This document shows, piece after piece, positions 24,198 through 31,985 of a stretch of DNA of 64,000 nucleotides (positions are counted from its first letter, which is position 1; every line of letters starts with the position of its first letter). A model generated the notes under the pieces. The model saw only the letters and a program-made list of their open reading frames with translations, did no database searches and was not told the origin of the DNA. The stretch is from Pullichristensenella sp963930055. Lineage in GTDB: Bacteria > Bacillota > Clostridia > Christensenellales > Aristaeellaceae. A program made the position numbers and the translations under genes. The stretch lies in assembly GCA_963930055.1 (NCBI GenBank), contig CAWVKS010000003.1, positions 62,001 through 126,000 of the forward strand. Reading direction: 5' to 3'.

Positions 24198-26495
24198 ATG
24201 CGCGCTCGCGGAAAGCGTAAATTTGTGGAAGAAAAGAAACTCTGGAAGCGCGTCAACCGCCTGACATTGCTGGCGGTGGTGATCGGCGTCATCTTTATGG
24301 CGTCCGGCGCGCTTTTGCAATTTGTACTGAGCGATATGGCGACGGATTCGGCGCTGGAGGAAATGGAGTTCCGCGTCGAGGAATACGGCGACGCCATCCG
24401 CGGCGTATTGCGCTACAACGCGCAGACGGTGGACACGCTCTCGTGCTTTGTCGAGCCGTGGGAGGACATGGACGCCTCCGACATCGCCGCGGGGCTTGCG
24501 CAGGCCCTTCAAAACAACCACTATGACGGCATGGCCTGGTTCCCCGCCGAGGGCAGGAGCGTCATCGTCTCGCGGGACGGCGTCAGCTTCATCGGCCTTT
24601 CGGCGGACAGCCTTGCCCACGACGCGCAGGCGTCCATTGCCCGCGCGCTGGAGGGGGAGACGGTGGCCTCGGGCATCTACGAAGGCAGCGTGGTGCTGCC
24701 CGAGGGCGAGAGCGGCCTGCTCTACGCCGCGCCGGTAGAGTCGCATGGCGGGATCGTCGGCGTCCTGGCCGCCGTGGACGACGCCCACGTGCTCACCCGC
24801 GTGGTCTACGATTTCAACCAGGACGGCTCGGGCGGTTTTTTGCACATCATCGACGCGCAGGGCAATTTCCTCGTGCGCTCGGAGAAGCAGACGAAGGGCT
24901 GGAGCGACGGCAACGTATTCGATGCCTCCGTGCTCGCCGAAGAAGAGGAGGAGAGGATCCGCGCGTTGCTCGCGCGCGGCGAGAGCGCTTCCTGCTCCTT
25001 TACCTACGGCGGCGCCGAATACCACGCCGTGTTCGTGCCCGTCGGCGTGCACGGCTGGTACGAGGTCTGCGTGTGGGACGCGCATACCTTCGTCGGCCCC
25101 ACACGCGCGGTGGTGCGGGCGCTGCAGGCCTCCGCGGGCGTGGCGCTGGCGCTGCTGGTGTTCTTGATCGGCTACTATTACAGCACGCTGCGCCGCAGCA
25201 GGCGCGACGCCGCCAACATTGCCTATATCGACCCTGTCACCGGCGCGGACAACTTCGCCGGCTTCACCCGCCGCCTCGCGCAGCGGCAGAAGGGCGGCCG
25301 GGACTACTGCCTGGCGGCGCTCAACATCAGCCAGTTCAAGTTCATCAACGGCATCTTTGGCCGGCAGCAGGCCGACCAGCTGCTCTGCTTTGTCAAAAGC
25401 GTGCTGGACGGGCATTTGCGCGCCGGCGAGTTCTTCTGCCGCGATTCGGGCGACATCTTCTATATCTGCCTGAATGAGACGGACCGCGAGGCCATCCGCG
25501 TCCGCATGGAGAGCGTCATGCGCGCCATCAGCAGCAAGGCCATGGGCGGGGAGAGCAATTTCCAGGTGCTCACCTATTGCGGCGCAGCCGTCGGGCAGGA
25601 GGTGGGCGAGGGGGAAAGCCCCGTCGCACAGGTGCTCTTTGCCCTGGAAAGCGCCCGCAGCAGCGGCCGCCGCAACAGCATCCGCTTTTACGACGCGACG
25701 CTGCGCAAGGACGAGGAGCTGGACTATTACATCGAAAGCCACATGCAAAAGGCGCTCGACGAAGGCGAATTCAAGCTCTACTATCAGCCGAAGATCGACC
25801 TTGCCACCGGCCGCGTGGCCGGCGCCGAGGTATTGGTGCGTTGGCTGACCGCGGAGGGCGGGATGATCCTGCCCGCCAAATTCATCCCCATTTTTGAAAA
25901 GAATGGCTTCTGCGAGGAGCTCGACCTCTACGTGTTCGAGGCCGCCTGCCGCCAGATCCGCGCCTGGGTGGACGCGGGCCTGCCCGCCCTGCGCTTCTCC
26001 GTCAACCAGACCAAGCCGCTGTTCTACCGCCGGGACTATGTGGATACGCTGTGCGCCATCGCCCGCAAATACGGCGTGGAGCCCGGCCTCATTACGCTGG
26101 AAGTGCTCGAAGGGCTGGCCATGGAGAACGCCGACGTCCTCAACGCCGTCATCGGTCAGCTGCACGCAAAGGGTTTTGCGGTCTCCCTGGACGATTTTGG
26201 CAGCGGCTATTCCTCCCTCAACACGCTGGCCAACCTGCGCATCGACGAATTGAAGCTCGACAAGGGCTTTTTAAAGACGCTTTCCGCGCGGGAGGACGCG
26301 CGCTTGCGCGTGGTGCTGGAAGAGACGTTGGCCATGTCCCGCCGCCTCGGCATCCGCACCGTGGTGGAGGGCGTGGAGACGGAGAAGGGCGACCGGATCG
26401 TCCGCGCCCTCGGCGCCGACCGCGCGCAGGGCTATTATTACGGCAGCCCCATGGACGCGCAGTCCTTCCGCGCGCGCTTCCTGCCCGGGGGCTGA
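24198..26495 (+). CDS. Membrane GGDEF-EAL protein, probable c-di-GMP phosphodiesterase
   Basis: A 765-residue protein with two membrane helices (about residues 22-50 and 310-330) enclosing an extracellular sensor region, then a GGDEF and an EAL domain. The GGDEF motif is degenerate (RDSGDIF), so it is unlikely to make c-di-GMP. The EAL domain keeps the metal and catalytic positions: E in GAEVLVRW, N in SVNQT, E in LEVLEG, LDDFGSGYSSL, K in LKLDKGF, VVEGVE and Q in AQGYYYG. Start 24198 is poorly spaced from GGGGGAG; GTG 24225 is an alternative. Confidence 0.9.
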   Translation: MRARGKRKFVEEKKLWKRVNRLTLLAVVIGVIFMASGALLQFVLSDMATDSALEEMEFRVEEYGDAIRGVLRYNAQTVDTLSCFVEPWEDMDASDIAAGLAQALQNNHYDGMAWFPAEGRSVIVSRDGVSFIGLSADSLAHDAQASIARALEGETVASGIYEGSVVLPEGESGLLYAAPVESHGGIVGVLAAVDDAHVLTRVVYDFNQDGSGGFLHIIDAQGNFLVRSEKQTKGWSDGNVFDASVLAEEEEERIRALLARGESASCSFTYGGAEYHAVFVPVGVHGWYEVCVWDAHTFVGPTRAVVRALQASAGVALALLVFLIGYYYSTLRRSRRDAANIAYIDPVTGADNFAGFTRRLAQRQKGGRDYCLAALNISQFKFINGIFGRQQADQLLCFVKSVLDGHLRAGEFFCRDSGDIFYICLNETDREAIRVRMESVMRAISSKAMGGESNFQVLTYCGAAVGQEVGEGESPVAQVLFALESARSSGRRNSIRFYDATLRKDEELDYYIESHMQKALDEGEFKLYYQPKIDLATGRVAGAEVLVRWLTAEGGMILPAKFIPIFEKNGFCEELDLYVFEAACRQIRAWVDAGLPALRFSVNQTKPLFYRRDYVDTLCAIARKYGVEPGLITLEVLEGLAMENADVLNAVIGQLHAKGFAVSLDDFGSGYSSLNTLANLRIDELKLDKGFLKTLSAREDARLRVVLEETLAMSRRLGIRTVVEGVETEKGDRIVRALGADRAQGYYYGSPMDAQSFRARFLPGG

Positions 26496-26553
26496 CGTTC
26501 CCGGAACGGCCGTCCCCGCGGGGTGGCTGTTTTCAACTGTCAAAATATTTTAC

Positions 26554-26582
26554 TTGACATCCGGGCGCGCCTTTGCTACAAT
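26554..26582 (+). promoter_or_regulatory. Promoter of the ylxM-ffh operon
   Basis: TTGACA at 26554-26559 and TACAAT at 26577-26582 with a 17-bp spacer. Confidence 0.8.
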
Positions 26583-26620
26583 GGCATGGCAAGCGATTTT
26601 GCTTTACAGGGGGAAAGGCC

Positions 26621-26947
26621 ATGGAACCGCGCGTGGAGACCGCTTACCTGCTGGATTTCTACGGCGCGCTCCTTACCCCCAAGCGGCGCGAGATGCTGCG
26701 CATGCGCTATGAAGAGGACATGTCCCTCTCCGAGATCGGCGCGCAGATGGGCGTCTCCCGCCAGGCGGTGAGCGACGGCATGACCGCCGCCCGCAAAAAG
26801 CTCGAGGAATACGAGGAAAAGCTCGGCCTCGTGCGCCGCTATCTGGCCATCACGCAGGAGGCGGAGGCCTGCCTCAAGGCGTTGGACGCGGGCGATACCG
26901 GGGCGGCGAGAGACCGCCTTGCCAACATATTGCAGATCGAGAGGTGA
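26621..26947 (+). CDS. ylxM: YlxM-like SRP-associated DNA-binding protein
   Basis: A 108-residue protein with a sigma-70 region 4-like helix-turn-helix (LTPKRREMLRMRYEEDMSLSEIGAQMGVSRQAVSDGM, residues 17-53). It belongs to the YlxM/p13 family and is encoded just before ffh, as in most Firmicutes; the family modulates the signal recognition particle. ATG 26621 is preceded by AGGGGGAAAGG. Confidence 0.92.
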   Translation: MEPRVETAYLLDFYGALLTPKRREMLRMRYEEDMSLSEIGAQMGVSRQAVSDGMTAARKKLEEYEEKLGLVRRYLAITQEAEACLKALDAGDTGAARDRLANILQIER

Positions 26948-26953
26948 GTGCGC

Positions 26954-28297
26954 ATGGCATTCGAGGGCTTGACCGACAAACTGCAAAATGCGTTTAAAAA
27001 GCTGTCGAGCAAGGGCAAGCTCAGCGAGGCGGACGTCAAGGCCGCGATGCGCGAAGTGCGCATGGCGCTTCTGGAGGCCGACGTCAACTTCACCGTCGTC
27101 AAGGATTTTATCAAAAAGGTCACCGAGCGCGCCGTGGGGCAGGAGATACTGGGCAGCCTCACGCCCGGCCAGCAGGTCATCAAGATCGTAAACGACGAGC
27201 TGGCCCAGCTCATGGGCGGCACCAACGCCAAATTGACCTACTCGCCCCAGCCGCCGACCATCTACATGCTCTGCGGCCTGCAGGGCGCGGGCAAGACCAC
27301 CATGGCCGCCAAGCTCGGCAACCTCATCAAAAAAGGCGGCAAAAAGCCCCTGCTCGTCGCCTGCGACGTCTACCGCCCCGCGGCCATCAAGCAATTGCAG
27401 GTCGTCGGCGGACAGGTGGGCGTGGAGGTCTTTGAAAAAGGCCAGGGCGACCCGGTGCAGATCGCCAAGGAGGCCGTGGAATACGCGCGCTACTATGGCC
27501 GCGACCCGGTCATCATCGACACCGCCGGCCGTTTGCACATCGACCAGAAGCTCATGGAAGAGCTGCGCGAGATACGCGCCACGGTCAAGCCGAAGGAAAT
27601 ACTCCTCGTCGTCGACGCCATGACCGGCCAGGACGCCGTCACCGTCGCCGACACCTTCAATCAGGAGCTGGGCGTGGACGGTGTCATCCTCACCAAGCTC
27701 GACGGCGACACCCGCGGCGGCGCGGCCATCTCCGTGCGCGCGGTCACGGGCAAGCCCATCAAGTTCGCCGGCGTCGGCGAAAAGCTCACGGACATCGAGC
27801 CCTTCCACCCGGACCGCATGGCCTCGCGCATACTCGGCATGGGCGACGTGCTCAGCCTCATCGAGAAGGCGCAGGAGAATTTCGAGGAGGAAAAGGCCGT
27901 GGACATGGTGCGTAAGATGCGCACCAACACCTTCACGCTCGAGGATTACCTCGACCAGCTCCGCCAGCTCTCCAAGATGGGCAGCGTCTCCAGCATGCTG
28001 AAGATGATTCCCGGCCTGGCCAGTAAGATCAAGGAATCCGACATCGACGAGGAAAAGATGATGAAGGCCCAGAAGAAAAACGAGGCCATCATACTTTCCA
28101 TGACGCGCATGGAGCGCCGCAACCCGGATATACTCAACGCCTCCCGCAAGCGCCGCGTGGCCGCCGGCTGCGGCGCCACCGTGCAGGACGTCAACCTGCT
28201 ACTCAAGCAGTTCGACCAGGCGCGGCAGATGATGAAGCAGATGGTGGGCGGCGGCAAAAAGCGCCTGCGCATCCCCTTCGGCAAGTTCAAGGGATAA
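26954..28297 (+). CDS. ffh: Signal recognition particle protein Ffh
   Basis: A 447-residue SRP GTPase that targets nascent membrane proteins. The N domain comes first, then the G domain with GLQGAGKTT, DVYRPAA, DTAGRL and TKLDGDTRGGA, and a methionine-rich M domain (SMLKMIPGL, RMERRNPDILNASRKRRVAAGCG, QFDQARQMMKQM) that binds SRP RNA and signal peptides. I chose ATG 26954; a GTG at 26948 directly after the ylxM stop has no ribosome binding site. Confidence 0.97.
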   Translation: MAFEGLTDKLQNAFKKLSSKGKLSEADVKAAMREVRMALLEADVNFTVVKDFIKKVTERAVGQEILGSLTPGQQVIKIVNDELAQLMGGTNAKLTYSPQPPTIYMLCGLQGAGKTTMAAKLGNLIKKGGKKPLLVACDVYRPAAIKQLQVVGGQVGVEVFEKGQGDPVQIAKEAVEYARYYGRDPVIIDTAGRLHIDQKLMEELREIRATVKPKEILLVVDAMTGQDAVTVADTFNQELGVDGVILTKLDGDTRGGAAISVRAVTGKPIKFAGVGEKLTDIEPFHPDRMASRILGMGDVLSLIEKAQENFEEEKAVDMVRKMRTNTFTLEDYLDQLRQLSKMGSVSSMLKMIPGLASKIKESDIDEEKMMKAQKKNEAIILSMTRMERRNPDILNASRKRRVAAGCGATVQDVNLLLKQFDQARQMMKQMVGGGKKRLRIPFGKFKG

Positions 28298-28350
28298 TCA
28301 CGGTCTTTCCGTCTGATTATACAAACAAGGTTTCTAAGGAGGAAACACAC

Positions 28351-28590
28351 ATGGTCAAGATCCGTCTCAAGAGGATGGGCATGAAGAAGATGCCGTTCTA
28401 CCGCCTGGTGGTCACCGACAGCCGCAACCCGCGCGACGGCCGCTTCATCGAGGAAGTGGGCTACTACAACCCCCTCACCGAGCCGGTGGAGCTGAAGATC
28501 AATGAAGAACGCGCCAAGTACTGGCTGGGCGTCGGCGCGCAGCCGACCGACACCGTGCGCGGCCTGCTCAAGAAGGGCGGCGTGCTGTAA
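28351..28590 (+). CDS. rpsP: 30S ribosomal protein S16
   Basis: A 79-residue ribosomal protein S16 with the family start MVKIRLKRMGMKKMPFYRLV and DSRNPRDGRFIEEVGYYNP. Length is normal. AAGGAGGAAACACAC precedes the ATG. It follows ffh and is two bases from khpA, the usual Firmicutes order. Confidence 0.98.
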   Translation: MVKIRLKRMGMKKMPFYRLVVTDSRNPRDGRFIEEVGYYNPLTEPVELKINEERAKYWLGVGAQPTDTVRGLLKKGGVL

Positions 28591-28592
28591 GC

Positions 28593-28820
28593 ATGGTGGA
28601 ACTGGTCAGATATATCGCCCGCTCGCTGGTGGAGAAGCCGGACGCGGTGGACGTGCGCGAGGTGGAAAATGCCGATAGCGTCGTCATCGAGCTGCGCGTG
28701 GACGCCGACGACATGGGCAAGGTCATCGGCAAGCAGGGTCGCATCGCCAAGGCCATCCGCACGGTGGTCAAGGCCGCGTCCGTGAACAGCCCCAAGCCGG
28801 TGTTCGTAGAGATAATCTAG
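28593..28820 (+). CDS. khpA: KH-domain RNA-binding protein KhpA
   Basis: A 75-residue single KH-domain protein. The GKVIGKQGR loop of the KH fold is at residues 42-50. It belongs to the KhpA/YlqC family, which partners with KhpB and binds structured and small RNAs. Translation is probably coupled to rpsP. A structured repeat (copy B) follows within five bases of its stop. Confidence 0.95.
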   Translation: MVELVRYIARSLVEKPDAVDVREVENADSVVIELRVDADDMGKVIGKQGRIAKAIRTVVKAASVNSPKPVFVEII

Positions 28821-28824
28821 GCGC

Positions 28825-28994
28825 CAGAGCGCCGATAAAGCCCACGACCGCGAAAATTGCTTTTTTCAATTAAAAATTGAAGCAGTTTTTGCCTGCTGTG
28901 TCAGCAACCCTGCCGCCTGCGGTCACTTACGTCCATGTAAGCTCCCTTGACGGCAGGGTCGCTTCCTTGCATCGCGGGCTTTCTCGTCACTCTG
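28825..28994 (+). repeat. Dispersed structured repeat, copy B (170 bp)
   Basis: The same nested-stem layout as copies A and C but with compensating changes: inner arm ACCCTGCCG pairs with CGGCAGGGT, the first hairpin uses TCAAT/ATTGA in place of CTGAT/ATCAG, and the outer arm uses CGA/TCG in place of CAA/TTG. The outermost arm is partly worn (CACTCTG). It lies between khpA and rimM in a co-directional gene string, so it is probably transcribed. Confidence 0.8.
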
Positions 28995-29063
28995 GGGTCT
29001 TACATGTATTGCAGATCCTCTGATGCGGCCCAAAGCCGCTTTTCTTTTCCAAAGGAGGCGCGT

Positions 29064-29588
29064 ATGGACAATTACCTCGTCATCGGCGAGATCGTCAAGC
29101 CCCAGGGCGTGCGCGGCGAAGTGAAGCTGCGCCCCATCACCTGCGATGCGGGGCGCTTCGACGGCCTTGCGCAGGCGTACTTCAGGCGCGGGGAGGACTT
29201 TATCCCCGTGCATATCCGCGCCAGCCGCCGCGCGCAGGAGGCGGTGTTTCTCACGCTCGAGGGCGTAGAGGACCGCGACGCCGCGGAAAAGCTGCGCGGC
29301 GAGCTTCTCTACATCGACCGCGCCCACGCCGTGGAGCTGGACGAGGATACGAATTTCCTTTGCGACCTCATCGGCCTGCATGGCGTGGACGACGAGGGGG
29401 GCGACCTGGGCACGCTGCGCGACGTGCTCCAGCCCGGCGGCAACGACGTCTACGTCTTTGAAGGCCCGCGCGGGGAAGTGCTGGTGCCGGCGCTCAAGAG
29501 CGTGGTGAAAAAGGTCGACCTCGAGGCGGGCGAGATGGTGCTGGTGGCCGCGCGGCTGCGGGAAGTGGCGGTGTTCGATGCGGATTAA
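29064..29588 (+). CDS. rimM: Ribosome maturation factor RimM
   Basis: A 174-residue 16S processing factor. The N-terminal RimM domain starts YLVIGEIVKPQGVRGEVKLRPIT and the C-terminal PRC-barrel contains DLIGLHGVDDEGGDLGTLRDVLQPGGNDVYVF. ATG 29064 follows AAAGGAGGCGCGT; the longer frame would begin inside repeat copy B. It overlaps trmD by 11 bases. Confidence 0.95.
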   Translation: MDNYLVIGEIVKPQGVRGEVKLRPITCDAGRFDGLAQAYFRRGEDFIPVHIRASRRAQEAVFLTLEGVEDRDAAEKLRGELLYIDRAHAVELDEDTNFLCDLIGLHGVDDEGGDLGTLRDVLQPGGNDVYVFEGPRGEVLVPALKSVVKKVDLEAGEMVLVAARLREVAVFDAD

Positions 29589-30303
29589 GGTATTGACCAT
29601 CTTCCCGGACATGGTGCGCGCGGCGCTGGGCGAGTCCATCGTCGGCCGGGCGCTGGAAAAGGGCCTGCTCACCGTCGAGTGCATCGACATACGCGCCTAT
29701 TCGCAAAACAAGCACAAAAACACCGACGATTACCCCTTCGGCGGCGGCGCGGGCATGGTGATGCTGGCGCAGCCCATCGTCGACGCCTGCGAGGCCAACG
29801 CCGAGGCGGGGCAGCGGCGCATCTACCTCTCCCCGCGCGGCCGCACGCTGACGCAGAAGGTGGTGGAGGAATTGGCGGGGGAGGAAGAGCTGATGCTCCT
29901 TTGCGGCCACTACGAGGGCGTGGACGAGCGCGCGCTGGAACTGTGCTTCCCGGAGGAACTCTCCATCGGCGATTACGTGCTCACCGGCGGCGAAACGGCG
30001 GCGCTGGTGGTCATCGACGCCGTCTCGCGCCTGTTGCCCGGCGTATTGGGCAGCGAGGAGAGCGCCGAGGACGAGAGCTTCACCACCGGCCTGCTCGAAT
30101 ACCCGCAGTACACCCGCCCCCGCGAATTCCGCGGCCGCGAGGTGCCGGAAGTGCTTCTCAACGGCAACCACGCGCTCATCGGGCGCTGGCGGCGCGAACA
30201 GGCGCTCCGCCTCACCCGCGAACGCCGCCCGGAGATGCTCGCCACCGCCCCGCTGGACAAAAAGGACAGGGCGTTTCTCAAAACGCTGGAGGAAGAAGAA
30301 TGA
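29578..30303 (+). CDS. trmD: tRNA (guanine-N1)-methyltransferase TrmD
   Basis: A 241-residue SPOUT methyltransferase that makes m1G37 in tRNA. It shows MRIKVLTIFPDMV, DDYPFGGGAGMVM, the knotted SAM site LLCGHYEGVDERAL and SIGDYVLTGGE. The ATG lies inside the end of rimM, so translation is coupled. Length is normal. Confidence 0.97.
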   Translation: MRIKVLTIFPDMVRAALGESIVGRALEKGLLTVECIDIRAYSQNKHKNTDDYPFGGGAGMVMLAQPIVDACEANAEAGQRRIYLSPRGRTLTQKVVEELAGEEELMLLCGHYEGVDERALELCFPEELSIGDYVLTGGETAALVVIDAVSRLLPGVLGSEESAEDESFTTGLLEYPQYTRPREFRGREVPEVLLNGNHALIGRWRREQALRLTRERRPEMLATAPLDKKDRAFLKTLEEEE

Positions 30304-30338
30304 AAAAGCGCCGCCCCAGATGTGGGACGGCGCTTTTG
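30304..30338 (+). terminator. Terminator after trmD
   Basis: AAAAGCGCCG and CGGCGCTTTT flank an imperfect inner stem (CCC/GGG) and end in a short T-run. It closes the ylxM-trmD gene string and may also serve the converging GNAT gene. Confidence 0.75.
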
Positions 30339-30352
30339 CGTCCATAAACGCC

Positions 30353-30868
30353 TTACTTGCTTTCGCAATTGGAGCAATCGCCCGCGCACCCGGCGCAACG
30401 GCTGTGCCCGCCGCAGCTCCCTTCCAGGTTCACTTCCCCGGCCATTGCCCGCATCCAGCGATGGGGAACGCCCTCGTCGTCGTAAATTTCGCCGATGGGC
30501 GCAAAGCCGTAGCGGGCGTAAAAGCCCACCGCCGGCAGCTGCGCGCCCAGCCAGATCTCGCCCGCGCCCAGCTCCAGCGCCCGGTAGAGCAGCATGCGCA
30601 CCATCAGGTCGCCCAGCCCCTGCCCGCGCGCCTCCTTGAGCACGCAGACGCGGCCGATTTGGAAGCGGCTGTCATCGTTGATGATGAGCCGCCCCGTGCC
30701 CGCCGGCCGGTCGTTTTCGTCAAAGGCCAGCGCATAGACGGCCATTTTGTCAAAACCGTCGATCTCCGTGTCGGCACAGTAGCCCTGTTCATCCACGAAC
30801 ACGCGGCGGCGGATGTCCATCACCGCGCTTGTATCGTCCTGCGAAGTCAGAAATTTTCCCCGGATCAT
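30353..30868 (-). CDS. GNAT family acetyltransferase with Cys-rich tail
   Basis: A 171-residue GNAT protein. The family core includes IRRRVFVDEQGY, RVCVLKEARGQGLGDLMV (acetyl-CoA loop) and AVGFYARYGFAPIGEIYDDEGVPHRWM, which is close to ElaA/YjcF-type acetyltransferases. After residue 148 it has an extra tail, CGGHSRCAGCAGDCSNCE, with five cysteines and a histidine that could bind metal. The tail is separate from the GNAT fold. ATG 30868 follows AAAGGTGGAAAGACG. The substrate is unknown. Confidence 0.85.
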   Translation of the reverse strand: MIRGKFLTSQDDTSAVMDIRRRVFVDEQGYCADTEIDGFDKMAVYALAFDENDRPAGTGRLIINDDSRFQIGRVCVLKEARGQGLGDLMVRMLLYRALELGAGEIWLGAQLPAVGFYARYGFAPIGEIYDDEGVPHRWMRAMAGEVNLEGSCGGHSRCAGCAGDCSNCESK

Positions 30869-30946
30869 CGTCTTTCCACCTTTCTGGAACTTTCTCTATT
30901 GTACCACGTCCCGCCGCGGTTTTGTAGCCCCGCCGCCGCAAATAAC

Positions 30947-30976
30947 GGTTGATTTTTTTTCGGGCAGCGGGTATAA
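30947..30976 (+). promoter_or_regulatory. Promoter of the DUF1292 gene
   Basis: TTGATT followed 17 bp later by TATAAT, about 55 bases before the DUF1292 start. Limits are given to within a few bases. Confidence 0.65.
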
Positions 30977-31030
30977 TAATTGCGAATGGGCGGGGCCCGT
31001 TCAATACACTGAAGAAAGGGGCGTGTCGAA

Positions 31031-31345
31031 ATGGATGAGGAATTGGATCTCGTCGTCTTTGAGGATGATGAGGGCAATGAGATCACCATGGAGGTGCTCG
31101 ATTATTTCTTCTACGAGGGTAAGGAATACGCTCTGTTGGCGGAGGTAGACGAGGACGGCGAATGTGGCTGCGGCGAATGTGGTGAGGATCACGATCACCA
31201 GCGCGACGCCTACATCATGGAGGTCGTCCCCGTGGGCGACGACGAAGAGGAGTTCGTCCCGGTCGCCGAGGAGCTGGCGGACAAGCTCGTTGAGATCGTC
31301 CAGAACGGCCTTTTTGAGGACGAGGACGACGACGCTGAGGAATGA
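31031..31345 (+). CDS. DUF1292 acidic protein
   Basis: A 104-residue, very acidic protein of the DUF1292 (YrzB-like) family, starting LVVFEDDEGNEITMEVLDYFFYEGKEYALL and ending VPVAEELADKLVEIVQNGLFEDED. Function is unknown. A Cys/His cluster, ECGCGECGEDHDH (about residues 43-55), is inserted where relatives carry acidic residues and could bind metal. ATG 31031 is preceded by GAAAGGGGCGTGTCGAA. It has its own promoter and terminator. Confidence 0.88.
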   Translation: MDEELDLVVFEDDEGNEITMEVLDYFFYEGKEYALLAEVDEDGECGCGECGEDHDHQRDAYIMEVVPVGDDEEEFVPVAEELADKLVEIVQNGLFEDEDDDAEE

Positions 31346-31374
31346 CCGGCGCCCCGCAGGGGCGACGGGGACCG

Positions 31375-31405
31375 AAAGGGCGGGGGACATATCCCTGCCC
31401 TTTTC
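31375..31405 (+). terminator. Terminator of the DUF1292 gene
   Basis: AAAGGGCGGGGGA pairs with TCCCTGCCCTTT (one mismatch), then TTC. Confidence 0.7.
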
Positions 31406-31426
31406 TGTTCCCACACGGAGAATACA

Positions 31427-31717
31427 ATGAACGCCTTTTACCAGCAGGTCTACGACATCGTAGCCCAGATACCGCGCGGCAAGGTCGTTTCCTACGGCCA
31501 GATCGCCCGCCTTCTCTGTCGCCCCCGCGCCGCGCGGGAGGTGGGCCGCGCCATGCGCTTCTGTCCGCCGGGGCTGCCGTGGCAAAGGGTGGTCAAACAG
31601 GACGGCTCCATCGCCGCGGGCGGCGACCCCGAACTGCGCCGCCGGATGCTGGAAGATGAAGGCGTGGCCTTCCTGCCCGATGGCCGCGTGGATATGGCCG
31701 CGCATCGCTGGCTATAA
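31427..31717 (+). CDS. Alkyltransferase-like protein (ATL, MGMT fold)
   Basis: A 96-residue protein with the DNA-binding domain of O6-methylguanine methyltransferases: YDIVAQIPRGKVVSYGQIARLL, then REVGRAMRF. At the active site the P-C-H-R motif of true methyltransferases is PWQR, so tryptophan replaces the acceptor cysteine. This is the hallmark of alkyltransferase-like proteins, which bind alkylated guanine and recruit nucleotide excision repair instead of transferring the group. The start follows GGAGAATACA. Confidence 0.9.
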   Translation: MNAFYQQVYDIVAQIPRGKVVSYGQIARLLCRPRAAREVGRAMRFCPPGLPWQRVVKQDGSIAAGGDPELRRRMLEDEGVAFLPDGRVDMAAHRWL

Positions 31718-31719
31718 GA

Positions 31720-31749
31720 ACGCTCCCCCGCCAAACGCGGGGGAGCGTC
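31720..31749 (+). terminator. GC-rich terminator hairpin, first of two identical copies
   Basis: ACGCTCCCCCGC and GCGGGGGAGCGT form a 12-bp stem directly after the ATL gene. The same 30-bp sequence recurs at 31952-31981 on the other side of repeat copy C. Confidence 0.75.
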
Positions 31750-31921
31750 AGAGCGCTGACAAAGCCTACAACCGCAAAAATCGCTCTGATATACAAAAAA
31801 TCAGAAGCGATTTTTGCTTCCTACGTCAGCTGCACTTGCATCCTGCGGTTACTTACGTCTAAGTAAGCTCCCTTGGCTGCAAGTACAGCTTCCTTGGCTT
31901 GCAGGCTTTCTCAACGCTCTG
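31749..31921 (+). repeat. Dispersed structured repeat, copy C (173 bp)
   Basis: The best-preserved copy. AGAGCG/CGCTCT and AAAGCCT/AGGCTTT form the outer stem, GCAAAAATCGC/GCGATTTTTGC enclosing CTGAT/ATCAG forms the first hairpin, and ACTTGCA/TGCAAGT around CTTAC/GTAAG forms the second. The first hairpin is a perfect 11-bp stem. It lies exactly between two identical terminator hairpins. Confidence 0.85.
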
Positions 31922-31951
31922 CCAGTCTGTTGACTTTGTCAACATCCTGTG

Positions 31952-31985
31952 ACGCTCCCCCGCCAAACGCGGGGGAGCGTCTTTT
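31952..31985 (-). terminator. GC-rich terminator hairpin, second copy, at the mgtE end
   Basis: Identical to 31720-31749 over 30 bp. In this position it ends the mgtE transcript from the opposite strand; the plus strand continues with CTTTTC. Confidence 0.7.
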
